Shown: piece after piece, positions 53,088 to 62,645 of the stretch
How positions within the stretch are numbered: position 1 is the first letter of the stretch
Layout: every line of letters starts with the position of its first letter
Assembly: GCA_035266845.1 (NCBI GenBank)
Contig: DATFMP010000097.1
Span: 62,001 to 126,000 of the forward strand
Direction of reading: 5' to 3'
Length of the DNA: 64,000 nt
DNA from: DATFMP01 sp035266845
GTDB taxonomy: Bacteria; SAR324; JACQKK01
Notes under the pieces: generated by a model
Database searches by the model: none
Told to the model about the DNA's origin: nothing
What the model saw: only the letters and a program-made list of their open reading frames with translations
Program-made: the position numbers and the translations under genes

Positions 53088-53924
53088 ATGCTCCGCGTCG
53101 AAAATCTGGTGAAGGTCTACCCCTCGGGCAAGACCGCCTTGCACGGCTGCACCCTGCGTCTGGATGGCAGCGACGTGCTCTTCGTCATCGGGCCTTCCGG
53201 CTCCGGAAAGAGCACCTTCATCCGCTGCATCAACCGCCTCGTGGAGCCGACCGAGGGGCAGGTGTTCCTGGACGGCGTGGAGCTGACCGGCCTCAAGCGG
53301 GCCGGTCTGCGCCGGCAGCGCCGCTTCATGGGCATGATCTTCCAGGAGTACAACCTGGTCGAGCGCCTGACGGTAATGGAGAACGTGCTGTCCGGCCGGC
53401 TGGGCTACGTCTCGTTCACACAGGCGATCCTGCGCCGCTTCCCCCAGCGCGATATCGACGACGCGTTCCAGTTGCTCGATCGCGTGGGGCTGACGGGCTA
53501 CGAGAACCACCGGGCCGATGCCCTCTCCGGCGGCCAGCGCCAACGGGTGGGCATCGCCCGCGCCCTCATCCAGCATCCCAAGATCCTGCTGGTGGATGAG
53601 CCTACCAGCAGTCTCGACCCCAAGACCTCGCGCAGCATCATGCGGCTCATCGCCGAGCTGAGCAAGGAACACCAACTGCCCGCCATCATCAACATCCACG
53701 ACGTGAGCCTGGCGCAAGCCTTCGCGGACCGCATCGTGGGCTTGGCGGACGGCCGGATCGTCTTCGACGGCGACCCGGACAAAGTCAATGCGGCCACCCT
53801 TAGCGCCATCTATGGCGAGGAGGACTGGTCGAAGACCATCGCCCACGCGGACGAGGACAACGGCAACAACAACGACAACGAAGCCGCGACCGCTCCCGCC
53901 GATGCGGCCGGAGTCGCCGGATGA
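53088..53924 (+). CDS. phnC: Phosphonate ABC transporter ATPase PhnC
   Basis: ATPase of 278 aa: Walker A GPSGSGKST, signature LSGGQRQRVGIAR, Walker B ILLVDEPTSSLDP. The C-terminal tail is Asp/Asn-rich (DNGNNNDNE) and Ala-rich, an unusual low-complexity end. It overlaps the permease start by 4 bp. Confidence 0.92.
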   Translation: MLRVENLVKVYPSGKTALHGCTLRLDGSDVLFVIGPSGSGKSTFIRCINRLVEPTEGQVFLDGVELTGLKRAGLRRQRRFMGMIFQEYNLVERLTVMENVLSGRLGYVSFTQAILRRFPQRDIDDAFQLLDRVGLTGYENHRADALSGGQRQRVGIARALIQHPKILLVDEPTSSLDPKTSRSIMRLIAELSKEHQLPAIINIHDVSLAQAFADRIVGLADGRIVFDGDPDKVNAATLSAIYGEEDWSKTIAHADEDNGNNNDNEAATAPADAAGVAG

Positions 53925-54760
53925 GTGCCGCGCCTCCCCCCGCGCCCCTGCCCGTGCCTCTCGGCACTCCCGCTACGGGTCGCACTTGGCGCAAACCCGG
54001 CTTCGTGGAGAACGCCTGGCTGCGCTGGGGCATCCTGCTGGTGCTGGCCGCCTACCTGATCTATGCCAGCGCGGCGGTGGACCTGAACGTGGCGCGCATG
54101 CTGCGGGGTCTGCCGCGCGCCCGGGACTTCCTGCTGCAGATGTTCCCGCCGGACTTCTCCCGGTGGGACCTGCTGTATACCGGCGTGCTGGAGAGCCTGC
54201 AGATGGCAGTGTTCTCCACCGCCATCGGCAGCGTGTTGAGCATCCCCATCGCCATCGGCGCGGCCACCAACGTGGCCCCGCGGCCGATCTACCTGCTTTG
54301 CCGGGGCTGGATCTCCATCTCGCGAACGTTTCCCGAGGTCATCATCGCCATCTTCTTCGTGAAGGCCTTCGGGTTCGGCCCCTTCTCCGGCGTGCTCACG
54401 CTGATCGTGGCTTCCACCGGCTTCGTGGGCAAGATGCTGGCGGAGGACATCGAGGACATCGACAACGGGCAGGTGGAGGCCATTGAGGCCACCGGTGCCG
54501 GCTGGAGCAAGATGCTGCTCTACGCGGTGTTCCCGCAGGTGATGCCGCGGCTGGTGGGGCTGGTGGTGTATCGGTTGGATATCAACCTGCGCGAATCCAC
54601 CATCATCGGCATCGTGGGCGCGGGCGGCATCGGCGGCGCCCTGTTCAACTCGTTCCTGCGCTACGAGTACGACTTCTCCCTGGCCATCTTGCTGGTCATC
54701 ATCGCCCTGGTGCTGGTGGCGGAATGGGCCAGCGGCGTGATCCGCGAGCGCATCACATGA
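53921..54760 (+). CDS. phnE: Phosphonate ABC transporter permease PhnE (first copy)
   Basis: Inner-membrane permease of 279 aa. The PhnE coupling loop is QVEAIEATGAGWSKMLLYAVFPQ, preceded by the substrate channel region GPFSGVLTLIVASTGFVGKM. It overlaps phnC by 4 bp and the second permease by 4 bp, so the four genes form one transcript. Confidence 0.9.
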   Translation: MSAAPPPAPLPVPLGTPATGRTWRKPGFVENAWLRWGILLVLAAYLIYASAAVDLNVARMLRGLPRARDFLLQMFPPDFSRWDLLYTGVLESLQMAVFSTAIGSVLSIPIAIGAATNVAPRPIYLLCRGWISISRTFPEVIIAIFFVKAFGFGPFSGVLTLIVASTGFVGKMLAEDIEDIDNGQVEAIEATGAGWSKMLLYAVFPQVMPRLVGLVVYRLDINLRESTIIGIVGAGGIGGALFNSFLRYEYDFSLAILLVIIALVLVAEWASGVIRERIT

Positions 54761-55554
54761 ACGCCGCCCCCCACCACGACTGGCGCCGCCACACGCGCAA
54801 GCAGACCCTACGGCGCTTCGCTATCGAGCTGGCCATCGCCATGGCCGTGGTCTGGGCGGCCACGGGGCTGGACATCTACTGGCCCTTCCTCTGGGACGCC
54901 CCACCCACCGTGTTGGATCTGGCGCGGCGCATGCTACCGCCCGACTGGTCGTTCTTCGACAACATTGTGCCGCCCATGATCGAGACGGTGAACATCGCCA
55001 CGCTGGGCACGATCCTGGCGGTGTTCATGGCCTTCCCGGTCGCCGTCATCTCCGCGCGCAACACCACACCCAATGCCGCGACCTACTGGCTGGGGCGCCT
55101 TATCGTGGTCAGCTCGCGCTCGGTGAACGAGCTTGTGTGGGGCCTCATCATGGTCGTGTTCTTCGGCCCCGGCGCCCTGGCCGGCGTTGCGGCCATCGCC
55201 CTGCGCTCGGTGGGCTTCACGGCCAAGCTGCTCGCCGAGGCCATCGAGGAGATCGACCGCGGGCAGGTGGAGGCCATCGAGGCCTCTGGCGCCAGCCGCC
55301 CGCTGGTGTTCCTCTACGGCATCGTCCCGCAGATCATGCCCGCCTTCTGGGGAGTCACCGTGTTCCGGTGGGACATTAACATCCGGCAGTCTTCCGTGAT
55401 CGGTCTGGTGGGTGCCGGAGGCATCGGCATCGTCCTCAACAGCGCCATGAACCTGTTCCGGTGGGATCAGGTCACCGTCATCCTCATCGCTATCTTCGCC
55501 GTCGTGCTGGTCAGCGAAACTGTCTCCGCCGCCCTGCGCGCCAAGTACACCTAG
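54757..55554 (+). CDS. phnE2: Phosphonate ABC transporter permease PhnE (second copy)
   Basis: A 265-aa permease homologous to the first copy: QVEAIEASGASRPLVFLYGIVPQ is the coupling loop, and GPGALAGVAAIALRSVGFTAK mirrors the partner. A heterodimer of the two PhnE proteins forms the channel, as in other phnCDEE operons. ATGA overlap at its start. It is the last gene of the phn operon. Confidence 0.9.
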   Translation: MNAAPHHDWRRHTRKQTLRRFAIELAIAMAVVWAATGLDIYWPFLWDAPPTVLDLARRMLPPDWSFFDNIVPPMIETVNIATLGTILAVFMAFPVAVISARNTTPNAATYWLGRLIVVSSRSVNELVWGLIMVVFFGPGALAGVAAIALRSVGFTAKLLAEAIEEIDRGQVEAIEASGASRPLVFLYGIVPQIMPAFWGVTVFRWDINIRQSSVIGLVGAGGIGIVLNSAMNLFRWDQVTVILIAIFAVVLVSETVSAALRAKYT

Positions 55555-55909
55555 GAGCGACCGCAGGTACGGGCCACGGTGCCGCGGCTCCAGGATGCCT
55601 ACTGCGCGGGAGCCTCAGGAGCGCGCCGTGCACCGCGCCGGCTTGGCCGCCAAGGGCCAATCCGATGCACTTGTGCGCGGAGTGCCTGTGGAAAAAGGTT
55701 GGATACGCAACCCAGGGGGGTGGTACCGTGAGCACATGGGCTGATCCAGCCCTCCCTGGAACACAATCCGGGGTACGGAGGATGGGGGAATTCCGCAGTG
55801 CCCGCGTCCCTTTCGGCTTCCCGGCCCATTTGGACGCCAGCAGGGCGCCAACCGCATGTCGGCCCGTGAACCGGGTTTCCGACAAGGTTAGAGGGGATCA
55901 CAGGTACAC
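55555..55909. other. Intergenic region before the desaturase
   Basis: No gene is seen; open frames here have shadow composition and no ribosome binding site. It must carry the desaturase promoter, which I cannot identify. Confidence 0.5.
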
Positions 55910-57055
55910 ATGGCAATTGAAACCGGACGGCCGCAGTCCGACGCAGCGCTCCAGCTGCCCGCCGACGCGGGGGATTCCGCCCCACGATTGATCTTCGCGG
56001 GCGGCAACGAATTCCAGACCGCATTACGCCAGCGCATCGACTTGTTCTTCCGACAGACCGGCCGCAGGCGCCGCGACAGCGTCCAGATGTACGTCAAGGC
56101 CGCCGCCATCGTGGCCACGTTCGTCGCCTCCTACGTGTTGCTGGTGTTCGTGGCCAGTGCATGGTGGCAGGCCGTCCCTCTGGCGGCATTGCTGGGCCTG
56201 TCCATCGCCGGCATCGGATTCAACCTGATGCACGACGGCGGGCACGAGGCCTTCTCGCGCTTCCGCCCCATCAACCGGCTGATGGCCCGTTCGCTGGACG
56301 TGGTCGGGGGCAGTTCCTACATCTGGCACTGGAAGCACGGGATCTTTCACCACACCTACGCCAACATCACGGGGCAGGATACGGACATCGCGCTGGGCAA
56401 GCTGGCCCGCCTGACACCCCACCAGCCGCACTATGCGTACCAGCGCTGGCAGCACTGGTACATCTGGCCCCTGTACGGCGCCATGGCGATCAAGTGGCAC
56501 TTCTACGACGACTTTCGCGATCTGGTCTTCGGCCGCATCGGCCCGCACCGTATCCCACGCCCCAAGCGCAAGGAACTGGTGATCCTCATCGCCGGCAAGG
56601 TGGCCTTCTTCTCCTTGGCGTTCGGGATTCCGCTGTTCTTTCATCCGTTGTGGGTAGTCGCCCTCTACTACGGATTGGTGGCGCTGGTGTTGGGGATGGT
56701 GCTCAGCATCGTCTTTCAATTGGCTCATTGCGTGGAAGAGGCAGCCTTTCCCATGCCGACCTGGGATGGCAAGCGGATGGCAGTGCCCTGGGCGGTGCAC
56801 CAGGTGCAGACCACCGTGGATTTCAGCCGGAATCGGCGTGTGCTGACGTGGCTGCTCGGCGGCCTGAACTATCAGATCGAGCACCACCTTTTCCCCCGCA
56901 TCGCCCATGCCAATTATCCCGAAATCTCCCGGCTGGTGAAGGACACCTGCCGCGAATTCGGGGTCCGCTACCAGGAGCATCCGTCGTTCTGGGCCGGCAT
57001 GGCTTCGCACTACCGCTGGATGCGCACCATGGGCGGCCCCGCCACCGCTGACTGA
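55910..57055 (+). CDS. Membrane fatty acid desaturase
   Basis: Integral membrane diiron desaturase of 381 aa, acting on acyl lipids. Three histidine boxes are visible: HDGGH (108-112), HHTYAN (first His 147) and QIEHH near 317. Two paired helix blocks lie near 65-110 and 210-250. The family of linoleoyl-CoA/delta-6-type desaturases fits, but chain position cannot be read. ATG at 55910 with a weak ribosome binding site. A hairpin (57058-57079) follows. It may adapt membrane fluidity to temperature or oxygen. Confidence 0.88.
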   Translation: MAIETGRPQSDAALQLPADAGDSAPRLIFAGGNEFQTALRQRIDLFFRQTGRRRRDSVQMYVKAAAIVATFVASYVLLVFVASAWWQAVPLAALLGLSIAGIGFNLMHDGGHEAFSRFRPINRLMARSLDVVGGSSYIWHWKHGIFHHTYANITGQDTDIALGKLARLTPHQPHYAYQRWQHWYIWPLYGAMAIKWHFYDDFRDLVFGRIGPHRIPRPKRKELVILIAGKVAFFSLAFGIPLFFHPLWVVALYYGLVALVLGMVLSIVFQLAHCVEEAAFPMPTWDGKRMAVPWAVHQVQTTVDFSRNRRVLTWLLGGLNYQIEHHLFPRIAHANYPEISRLVKDTCREFGVRYQEHPSFWAGMASHYRWMRTMGGPATAD

Positions 57056-57057
57056 GC

Positions 57058-57079
57058 GCGGGGGCCCCTGCGCCCCCGC
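57058..57079 (+). terminator. Hairpin after the desaturase gene
   Basis: GCGGGGGC and GCCCCCGC pair in an 8-bp stem with a 6-nt loop, starting 2 bp after the stop. Confidence 0.5.
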
Positions 57080-57137
57080 CGCCCGCGTCCCGCCAGGCCC
57101 GACGGGCATCGACTCGGTAAGATTCGGGTTAGGAACC

Positions 57138-57179
57138 TTGACGCGCGTCAAACGCTGCCGCATAAGGGTGCGGTAGCCT
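57138..57179 (+). promoter_or_regulatory. FNR-type box and -10 of the second Ugp-like operon
   Basis: TTGACGCGCGTCAA (57138-57151) is a perfect dyad. TAGCCT (57174-57179) follows after 22 bp. The ATPase gene starts at 57301. Confidence 0.7.
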
Positions 57180-57300
57180 CATATTTGGGGAATCGCGCCA
57201 CCCGCATTGCGGGGGCCATCGCTGGCGGCCGGCGTCCACGGTAACGAGGGCAGCCGAGTGCGGCCAGAAAGACTGCGGCCAAGCCCTACCAAGACGCCCC

Positions 57301-58389
57301 GTGTCTCGCATCGAGCTCGAACACATCACCAAGACCTTCGGCGCTGTCACCGCAGCCGACGACGTCAGCTTCGTGGCCCCTGAGGGCAAGCTGCTGGTCC
57401 TGCTGGGCCCCTCGGGCTGCGGCAAGTCTACCGTCCTGCGCCTCATCGCGGGGCTAGAGGACGTCAGCGCCGGCACGATCCGCATCGGTGGCCGGGACGT
57501 GACGCACACGCCGCCGTCACAGCGCAAGATCTCCATGGTATTCCAGTCCTACGCGCTGTTCCCGCACCTGTCCGTTGCGGAGAACATCGTGTTCGGCCTG
57601 CGCGTGCGCAAAGTGCCGCGGTCGGAGCGCGACGCACGCCTACAGCGCACGGCCGAACTGCTGGGGCTGTCCGAGTTGCTGCACCGCAAGCCGGCGCAGC
57701 TCTCCGGCGGTCAACGGCAGCGTGTGGCACTGGGCCGGGCCATTGTGGCCGAGCTGCACGTGTGCCTGATGGATGAGCCGCTCTCCAACCTGGATGCGCA
57801 GCTCCGCCACGAGATGCGCATCGAGATCCGCAGCCTCCAGCAGCGCCTGGGCATGACGATGATCTACGTGACGCACGACCAGGTGGAAGCCATGAGCATG
57901 GCCGACCACGTGATCCTCCTCGTGCGCGGACGCATCGAGCAGAGCGCCGCCCCGGCCGATCTGTACCGCCAACCCCTGACCGTTTTCGCGGCGCGCTTTA
58001 TTGGCACGCCGCCCATGAACATCCTGGACCTCAGCCAGGGGCTGCCCGAGGCAGCGCTGGAGCAGCTCGGCGTGGACGAGCGCGCCCGCCGGGCAACGCA
58101 CAAGGTGCTGGTGGGCGTGCGCCCGGAGCACATGCGGCTCGCCGACCAGAGCGCCCTGCGCGCCGAGGTGCAGGCGGTGGAATACCTGGGTGCCGACACG
58201 ATCCTCACCTGCCGACTCGATGGCCAGAGCTTTGCCGTGCGCACCGAGGAGCGCGCGGTGGTATCGCCCGGCGATCGGGTGGGAGTCACCTGGGCTCCGC
58301 AGCGGGTGCACCTGTTCAATGCGGAGACCGGCTGGCGGCTGGACGTGGACGCCCGTGAACCAGCGCCCTCGGTGCGGGCGCGGGCGTGA
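57301..58389 (+). CDS. Sugar/glycerol-phosphate-type ABC ATPase (UgpC/MalK family)
   Basis: ATPase of 362 aa starting at a GTG (VSRIELEHITKTFG). Walker A GPSGCGKST, signature LSGGQRQRVALGR, Walker B VCLMDEPLSNLDA, and a TOBE-type C-terminal domain (GVRPEHMRLADQSAL). It is the first gene of the second Ugp-like operon, followed by the binding protein and two permeases. GTG start and leader region follow the FNR-type promoter. Confidence 0.9.
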   Translation: MSRIELEHITKTFGAVTAADDVSFVAPEGKLLVLLGPSGCGKSTVLRLIAGLEDVSAGTIRIGGRDVTHTPPSQRKISMVFQSYALFPHLSVAENIVFGLRVRKVPRSERDARLQRTAELLGLSELLHRKPAQLSGGQRQRVALGRAIVAELHVCLMDEPLSNLDAQLRHEMRIEIRSLQQRLGMTMIYVTHDQVEAMSMADHVILLVRGRIEQSAAPADLYRQPLTVFAARFIGTPPMNILDLSQGLPEAALEQLGVDERARRATHKVLVGVRPEHMRLADQSALRAEVQAVEYLGADTILTCRLDGQSFAVRTEERAVVSPGDRVGVTWAPQRVHLFNAETGWRLDVDAREPAPSVRARA

Positions 58390-58517
58390 TTCCGCGTCGC
58401 CGTCCCATCTCAGGTGGCTGAGCGGCGGCGCTTCGCAGGTATGTACGTCGTCCCGGCCGCGCTGCTCGCGGGCGCCCCGCCGGGCCATGCCCATTCGTGT
58501 CGATAAGGAGAGACGCC

Positions 58518-59816
58518 ATGTTCCGCAAGATCGGCGCAGGGATCATCACCCTGCTGTGCGGCGCGCTGCTGCTGGGCTCCGGGCTGATGAGCCGGCCGGC
58601 GCAAGCCGTCGAACTGCAGATGTACTACCCGGTGGCCGTGGGCGGGCCGCTCACGAAGATCATGGATGGTTTGGTGGCGGACTTCGAGAAGGCCAACCCC
58701 GGCATCACCATCAAGGCCGTGTATGCAGGCAATTACACGGACACCATGACCAAGGCCATGACCGCCCTCCGTGGTGGCCAGCCGCCGCAGCTTTCCGTAA
58801 TCCTTTCCGCGGATATGTACACCCTGATCGACGAGGACGCCGTGGTGCCCTTCGACGATCTGGTGAAGACCCCGGAGGACAAGGCTTGGCTGCACAGCTT
58901 CTACCCCGGCTTCATGCTCAACAGCCGCACGGGCGGCAAGACGTGGGGCATTCCCTTCCAGCGCTCCACGATCGTCATGTATTACAACAAGGACGCATTC
59001 CGGGAGGCGGGCCTGGATCCGAACAAGCCGCCGGCCACCTGGGGTGAGTTGGTGGCCGCTGCGAAGAAGCTCACCAAGCGCGATGCGTCGGGCAAGGTGA
59101 CCCAATGGGGCCTGGAAATCCCCTCCACGGGCTACCCCTATTGGATGTTCGGGGCCCTGTGCATCCAGAACGGCCAAGTGCTGATGAATAAGGACGGCAA
59201 TCACACGTACTTCGATGCGCCCGCGACCATTCAGGCCCTGCAGTTCTGGTACGACCTGAGCCACAAGGACGGGGTGATGCCCAAGGGCGCGGTGGAATGG
59301 TCCACGCTGCGGCAGGACTTTCTGGAGCGCCGCACCGCCATCATGTGGCACAGCACTGGCAACCTGACGGCCGTGAAAAACAACGCCAAGTTCGACTTCG
59401 GCGTGGCCATGCTGCCGGCTCAGAAGCGCCGCGGCTCTCCCACCGGCGGCGGCAACTTCTATGTCTTCAAGCGCTCCACGCCCGCGGAGAAGGCCGCCGC
59501 GCTGAAGTTCATCAAGTGGATGACCCAGCCTGAGCGCACGGCCGAGTGGAGCATCAAGACCGGCTATGTGGCCACTCGCCCCGATGCCTACAAGACGGCC
59601 GCCATGGAAGCCTACGCCAAGACCTTTCCGCCCGCAGTGGTCGCTCGGGACCAGCTTGAATACGCCACGGCCGAACTCTCCACCCACGAGAACGGCCGCA
59701 TTTACAAGGTGCTGAACGATGCGCTGCAGGCCGCGCTGACGGATGCAAAGACGCCAGCCCGGTCGCTCAAGGATGCCCAGCGGCAAGCTGACCGCATCCT
59801 GCGCCGCTACCGCTAG
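58518..59816 (+). CDS. Ugp-like ABC transporter binding protein
   Basis: Periplasmic binding protein of 432 aa. Signal peptide to about residue 30 (AQA site). It has the UgpB-type pattern (YYPVAVGGPLTKIMDGLVADF, YAGNYTDTMTKAMTALRGGQPP), but WWHA is replaced by YYPVAVGG, so ligand preference may differ. AAGGAGA precedes the ATG at 58518. It lies 128 bp after the ATPase; a hairpin (59831-59866) follows. Confidence 0.9.
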   Translation: MFRKIGAGIITLLCGALLLGSGLMSRPAQAVELQMYYPVAVGGPLTKIMDGLVADFEKANPGITIKAVYAGNYTDTMTKAMTALRGGQPPQLSVILSADMYTLIDEDAVVPFDDLVKTPEDKAWLHSFYPGFMLNSRTGGKTWGIPFQRSTIVMYYNKDAFREAGLDPNKPPATWGELVAAAKKLTKRDASGKVTQWGLEIPSTGYPYWMFGALCIQNGQVLMNKDGNHTYFDAPATIQALQFWYDLSHKDGVMPKGAVEWSTLRQDFLERRTAIMWHSTGNLTAVKNNAKFDFGVAMLPAQKRRGSPTGGGNFYVFKRSTPAEKAAALKFIKWMTQPERTAEWSIKTGYVATRPDAYKTAAMEAYAKTFPPAVVARDQLEYATAELSTHENGRIYKVLNDALQAALTDAKTPARSLKDAQRQADRILRRYR

Positions 59817-59830
59817 ACCCCGAAACGACT

Positions 59831-59866
59831 CCCGCGCCGCGGCCCCTCCCGGGACGGCGGCGCGGG
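59831..59866 (+). terminator. Intercistronic hairpin between binding protein and permease
   Basis: CCCGCGCCGC and GCGGCGCGGG pair in a perfect 10-bp stem with a 16-nt loop (59831-59840 and 59857-59866), 14 bp after the stop. Placement matches the hairpin between ugpB and ugpA in the first system. Confidence 0.5.
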
Positions 59867-59902
59867 GCCGACCACGCACCGGCTGCCCCACCGTAAAGTG
59901 GG

Positions 59903-60814
59903 ATGGCCCCCCAAGCTGGAAGAGCAGCCTTGCAGTACTCGAAGAAGCTGTGGATGAACGTCAACGCGTGGCTCTTGCTGCTGCCCGCGGTGGTGTTCGT
60001 GGGCGCGTTCACGCACTACCCGATCGTGACGTCGTTAATTCACAGCTTCTATAACTTCCCGCGGGGCAACAGGCCCGGGGCGTTCCTGGGGCTGGAGAAC
60101 TACGACCAGATGATCAACGATCCGATCTTCTGGCAGGTGCTCTGGAACAACCTCTGGTTCGCGCTGGGCATCATCCCCACCAGCATCGCCATCGCCATCC
60201 TCATGGCGATGTGGGTCAACGGCAAGCTGGTGGGCCGCGGCTTTGTTCGCATGGCCTACTTCACGCCCACGGTGCTGCCCATGATCGCCGTGGCCAACAT
60301 CTGGCTGTTCTTCTACACCCCGGAATACGGATTGCTGGATCAGATCTCGCGCCTGTTCGGCGGTGGCAGCCACAACTGGCTGGGCAACCCGGACACCGTG
60401 ATGTGGTGCATGATCGCGCTGATGATCTGGAAGGAGGCCGGCTTCTTCATGATCTTCTATCTGGCTGCACTGCAGCAGATTCCGCCCGACCTGGGGGAAG
60501 CCGCGGCCATCGAGGGCGCCGGCCGCTGGTACTACTTTCGCCGCGTCGTCTTCCCCCTGCTCATGCCCACCACGCTGTTCGTGATGATCAATGCGGGCGT
60601 GGACGCCTTCAAGACGGTGGATCAGCTCATCATCATGACCAAGGGCGGGCCGGACAACGCATCGTCCTTGCTTCTCTATTACATCTACGAGGTGGCCTTC
60701 ACCTTTCTGGATTCCAGCTATGCCGCCACGCTGACCATGGTGCTGCTGGTGATCCTGGCCGTGATCGCCATCGGCCAGTTCGTCTATTTCGATCCGCGCA
60801 TCCACTACCAGTGA
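59903..60814 (+). CDS. Ugp-like ABC transporter permease (UgpA type)
   Basis: Inner-membrane permease of 303 aa from ATG at 59903, with six helices and the coupling loop EAAAIEGAGRWYYFRRVVFPLL. A TTG at 59930 is an alternative start with a better GGAAGAG upstream and gives MQYSKKLWM. Its stop overlaps the next permease by 1 bp. Confidence 0.9.
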   Translation: MAPQAGRAALQYSKKLWMNVNAWLLLLPAVVFVGAFTHYPIVTSLIHSFYNFPRGNRPGAFLGLENYDQMINDPIFWQVLWNNLWFALGIIPTSIAIAILMAMWVNGKLVGRGFVRMAYFTPTVLPMIAVANIWLFFYTPEYGLLDQISRLFGGGSHNWLGNPDTVMWCMIALMIWKEAGFFMIFYLAALQQIPPDLGEAAAIEGAGRWYYFRRVVFPLLMPTTLFVMINAGVDAFKTVDQLIIMTKGGPDNASSLLLYYIYEVAFTFLDSSYAATLTMVLLVILAVIAIGQFVYFDPRIHYQ

Positions 60815-61638
60815 TGAACCAGATCGGCGAACGAGGCTTCTATGCCTGGCTGGAAACGCTGGGCGCCTGGCTGCTGGCCATCCTGTGGCTGCTACCGCTG
60901 GTCTATGCCTTCTGGAGTGCGGTGCACCCGCCGGAATTCTCCACCGAATTCAAGCTGCTGGCGCCGCTGACCGCGAACAACTTTGTGCGCGCCTGGGGCT
61001 ATGCCCCCTGGACGCGTTACCTCATCAACACGTTCCTGCTGGTCACGAGCATCCTGGCCGCACAGTACGTGCTGTGCACCCTGGCCGCCTACGCGTTTGC
61101 GCGCTTCGAGTTCTGGGGGCGCGAGGTGCTGTTTGCGCTGCTGCTGCTGCAGCTCATGATCCGCCCGGACGTGCTGATCGTGGAGAACTACCGCATCATC
61201 GCCAACCTGGGGCTGCTCGATACAGTGCTGGGCATCGGCCTGCCCTACATGGCCAGTGCCTTCGGCATCTTCCTGCTGCGCCAGACCTTCAAGAGCGTGC
61301 CCACCGAACTGGTGGAGGCCGCACGCGTCGAGGGCGCCTCCACCCTGACGACCCTGTGGCGCGTGTTCGTGCCCCTGGCCAAGCCCACCTATGTGGCATA
61401 CGGGCTGGTCTCCGTGAGCTACCACTGGAATAACTTCCTGTGGCCCCTGGTCGTCACCAACTCGGTGGAGAGCCGCCCGCTCACCGTCGGGCTGGCCATC
61501 TTCGGTGCGCCGGAATCCGGGGTGGATTGGTCCATCATCACGGCCGCCACGGTGATGACCATCGCCCCGCTGCTGATCGCCTTCCTGCTCTTCCAGCGCC
61601 AGTTCATCCAGTCCTTCCTTCGCGCGGGCATCCGCTGA
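60814..61638 (+). CDS. Ugp-like ABC transporter permease (UgpE type)
   Basis: Inner-membrane permease of 274 aa, six helices, with coupling loop EAARVEGASTLTTLWRVFVPLA. It starts one base inside the first permease stop and ends one base inside the next gene, so all are co-translated. Confidence 0.9.
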   Translation: MNQIGERGFYAWLETLGAWLLAILWLLPLVYAFWSAVHPPEFSTEFKLLAPLTANNFVRAWGYAPWTRYLINTFLLVTSILAAQYVLCTLAAYAFARFEFWGREVLFALLLLQLMIRPDVLIVENYRIIANLGLLDTVLGIGLPYMASAFGIFLLRQTFKSVPTELVEAARVEGASTLTTLWRVFVPLAKPTYVAYGLVSVSYHWNNFLWPLVVTNSVESRPLTVGLAIFGAPESGVDWSIITAATVMTIAPLLIAFLLFQRQFIQSFLRAGIR

Positions 61639-62489
61639 TGGAACTGCTCACCTGGAACATCCAGTGCGGCAAGGGCGTGGAGGGTCGCGTCTCCCTGGAG
61701 CGCATCGCGCAGGTGGTGCGCGCTATGGGCAGCCCTGCCGTGCTGTGCTTCCAGGAGGTGGCGCGCCATCTGCCCGCCCTGGACGGTGCCGGGGCCGACC
61801 AGCCCGCGGAGTTGGCCCGTCTCTTCCCGCAGCATTGCCCCGTCTTCGGCCCCGCCCAGGACTTCGGCGGCGGCCCGGAGCGTCCGAGGCAGTTCGGAAA
61901 TCTGCTGCTCACCACGCTTCCCGTGCTGCAGGTGTTCCGCCACCTGCTGCCCCGCGCGGCTCACCCCGGCGTGCGCCACGCCCAGCGCGGCGCCCTGGAG
62001 GTGGTGCTGGCGGCCCCATGGGGTCCGCTGCGCGTGGTGACCACGCACCTGGAGTACCACTCCGACGCGCACCGCCATGTGCAAGTGGGCCACCTGCGCC
62101 ATCTGCAGGAGGAGGTGGCGATGCACGCGCGGATGGAGCCCGTGCCAGGGCCGGCCGGCGGCATCTACGAGGCCCGGCCCCGTCCGGTCAGCACAGTGCT
62201 TTGCGGGGACTTCAATCTGGGGCCGGACGATCCCCTGCACGCCCGCCTCTGCGCGCCCCTGGAGTACGAGGGCGCCGCCTTCCTGGACGCCTGGGCGCTG
62301 GCCCGCGGTGCCGAGCCCCATGCGCCTACCTGTGGCATTGGCGACCGCGAGCAGTGGCCGCAGGGCCCGCACTGTCGCGACTTCTGCTTCGTCACGCCGG
62401 ATCTGGTGCCCCGTGTGGCCGCGATGGACGTGAATGTGGAGACCCTTGCCTCGGACCACCAGCCTGTCCGGCTCACCCTGCGCGACTGA
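61638..62489 (+). CDS. Endonuclease/exonuclease/phosphatase-fold enzyme
   Basis: A 283-aa EEP (DNase I-like) hydrolase without signal peptide. Catalytic motifs visible are TWNIQCGKG, LCFQEVAR, THLEYHSDAHRHVQ, CGDFNLGPDD and ASDHQPV, in the usual order. EEP enzymes cut phosphodiesters: nucleic acids, sphingomyelin or inositol phosphates. Being translationally coupled to a Ugp-like transporter it may cleave imported glycerophosphodiesters to give glycerol-3-phosphate (inference), a task usually done by UgpQ/GlpQ. Confidence 0.85.
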   Translation: MELLTWNIQCGKGVEGRVSLERIAQVVRAMGSPAVLCFQEVARHLPALDGAGADQPAELARLFPQHCPVFGPAQDFGGGPERPRQFGNLLLTTLPVLQVFRHLLPRAAHPGVRHAQRGALEVVLAAPWGPLRVVTTHLEYHSDAHRHVQVGHLRHLQEEVAMHARMEPVPGPAGGIYEARPRPVSTVLCGDFNLGPDDPLHARLCAPLEYEGAAFLDAWALARGAEPHAPTCGIGDREQWPQGPHCRDFCFVTPDLVPRVAAMDVNVETLASDHQPVRLTLRD

Positions 62490-62510
62490 CCCGCCGCAAT
62501 GCCGGATATC

Positions 62511-62553
62511 TTGACGGCCGTCAAGGCTCGTTGTCCTCCTCCCGGCCTACACT
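62511..62553 (+). promoter_or_regulatory. FNR-type box and -10 of the GlpA-like gene
   Basis: TTGACGGCCGTCAA (62511-62524) is a perfect dyad. TACACT (62548-62553) follows after 23 bp and gives a good -10. The gene starts at 62646. Confidence 0.7.
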
Positions 62554-62645
62554 GGAGGTGTGGCTGGCGTCCGTGGCGCGTGCCGCGGCAGCGGATGCGT
62601 GTGTCAAGGCGGGCCCAACCCTGGCGGAGGCGGAGCGGAACGATC

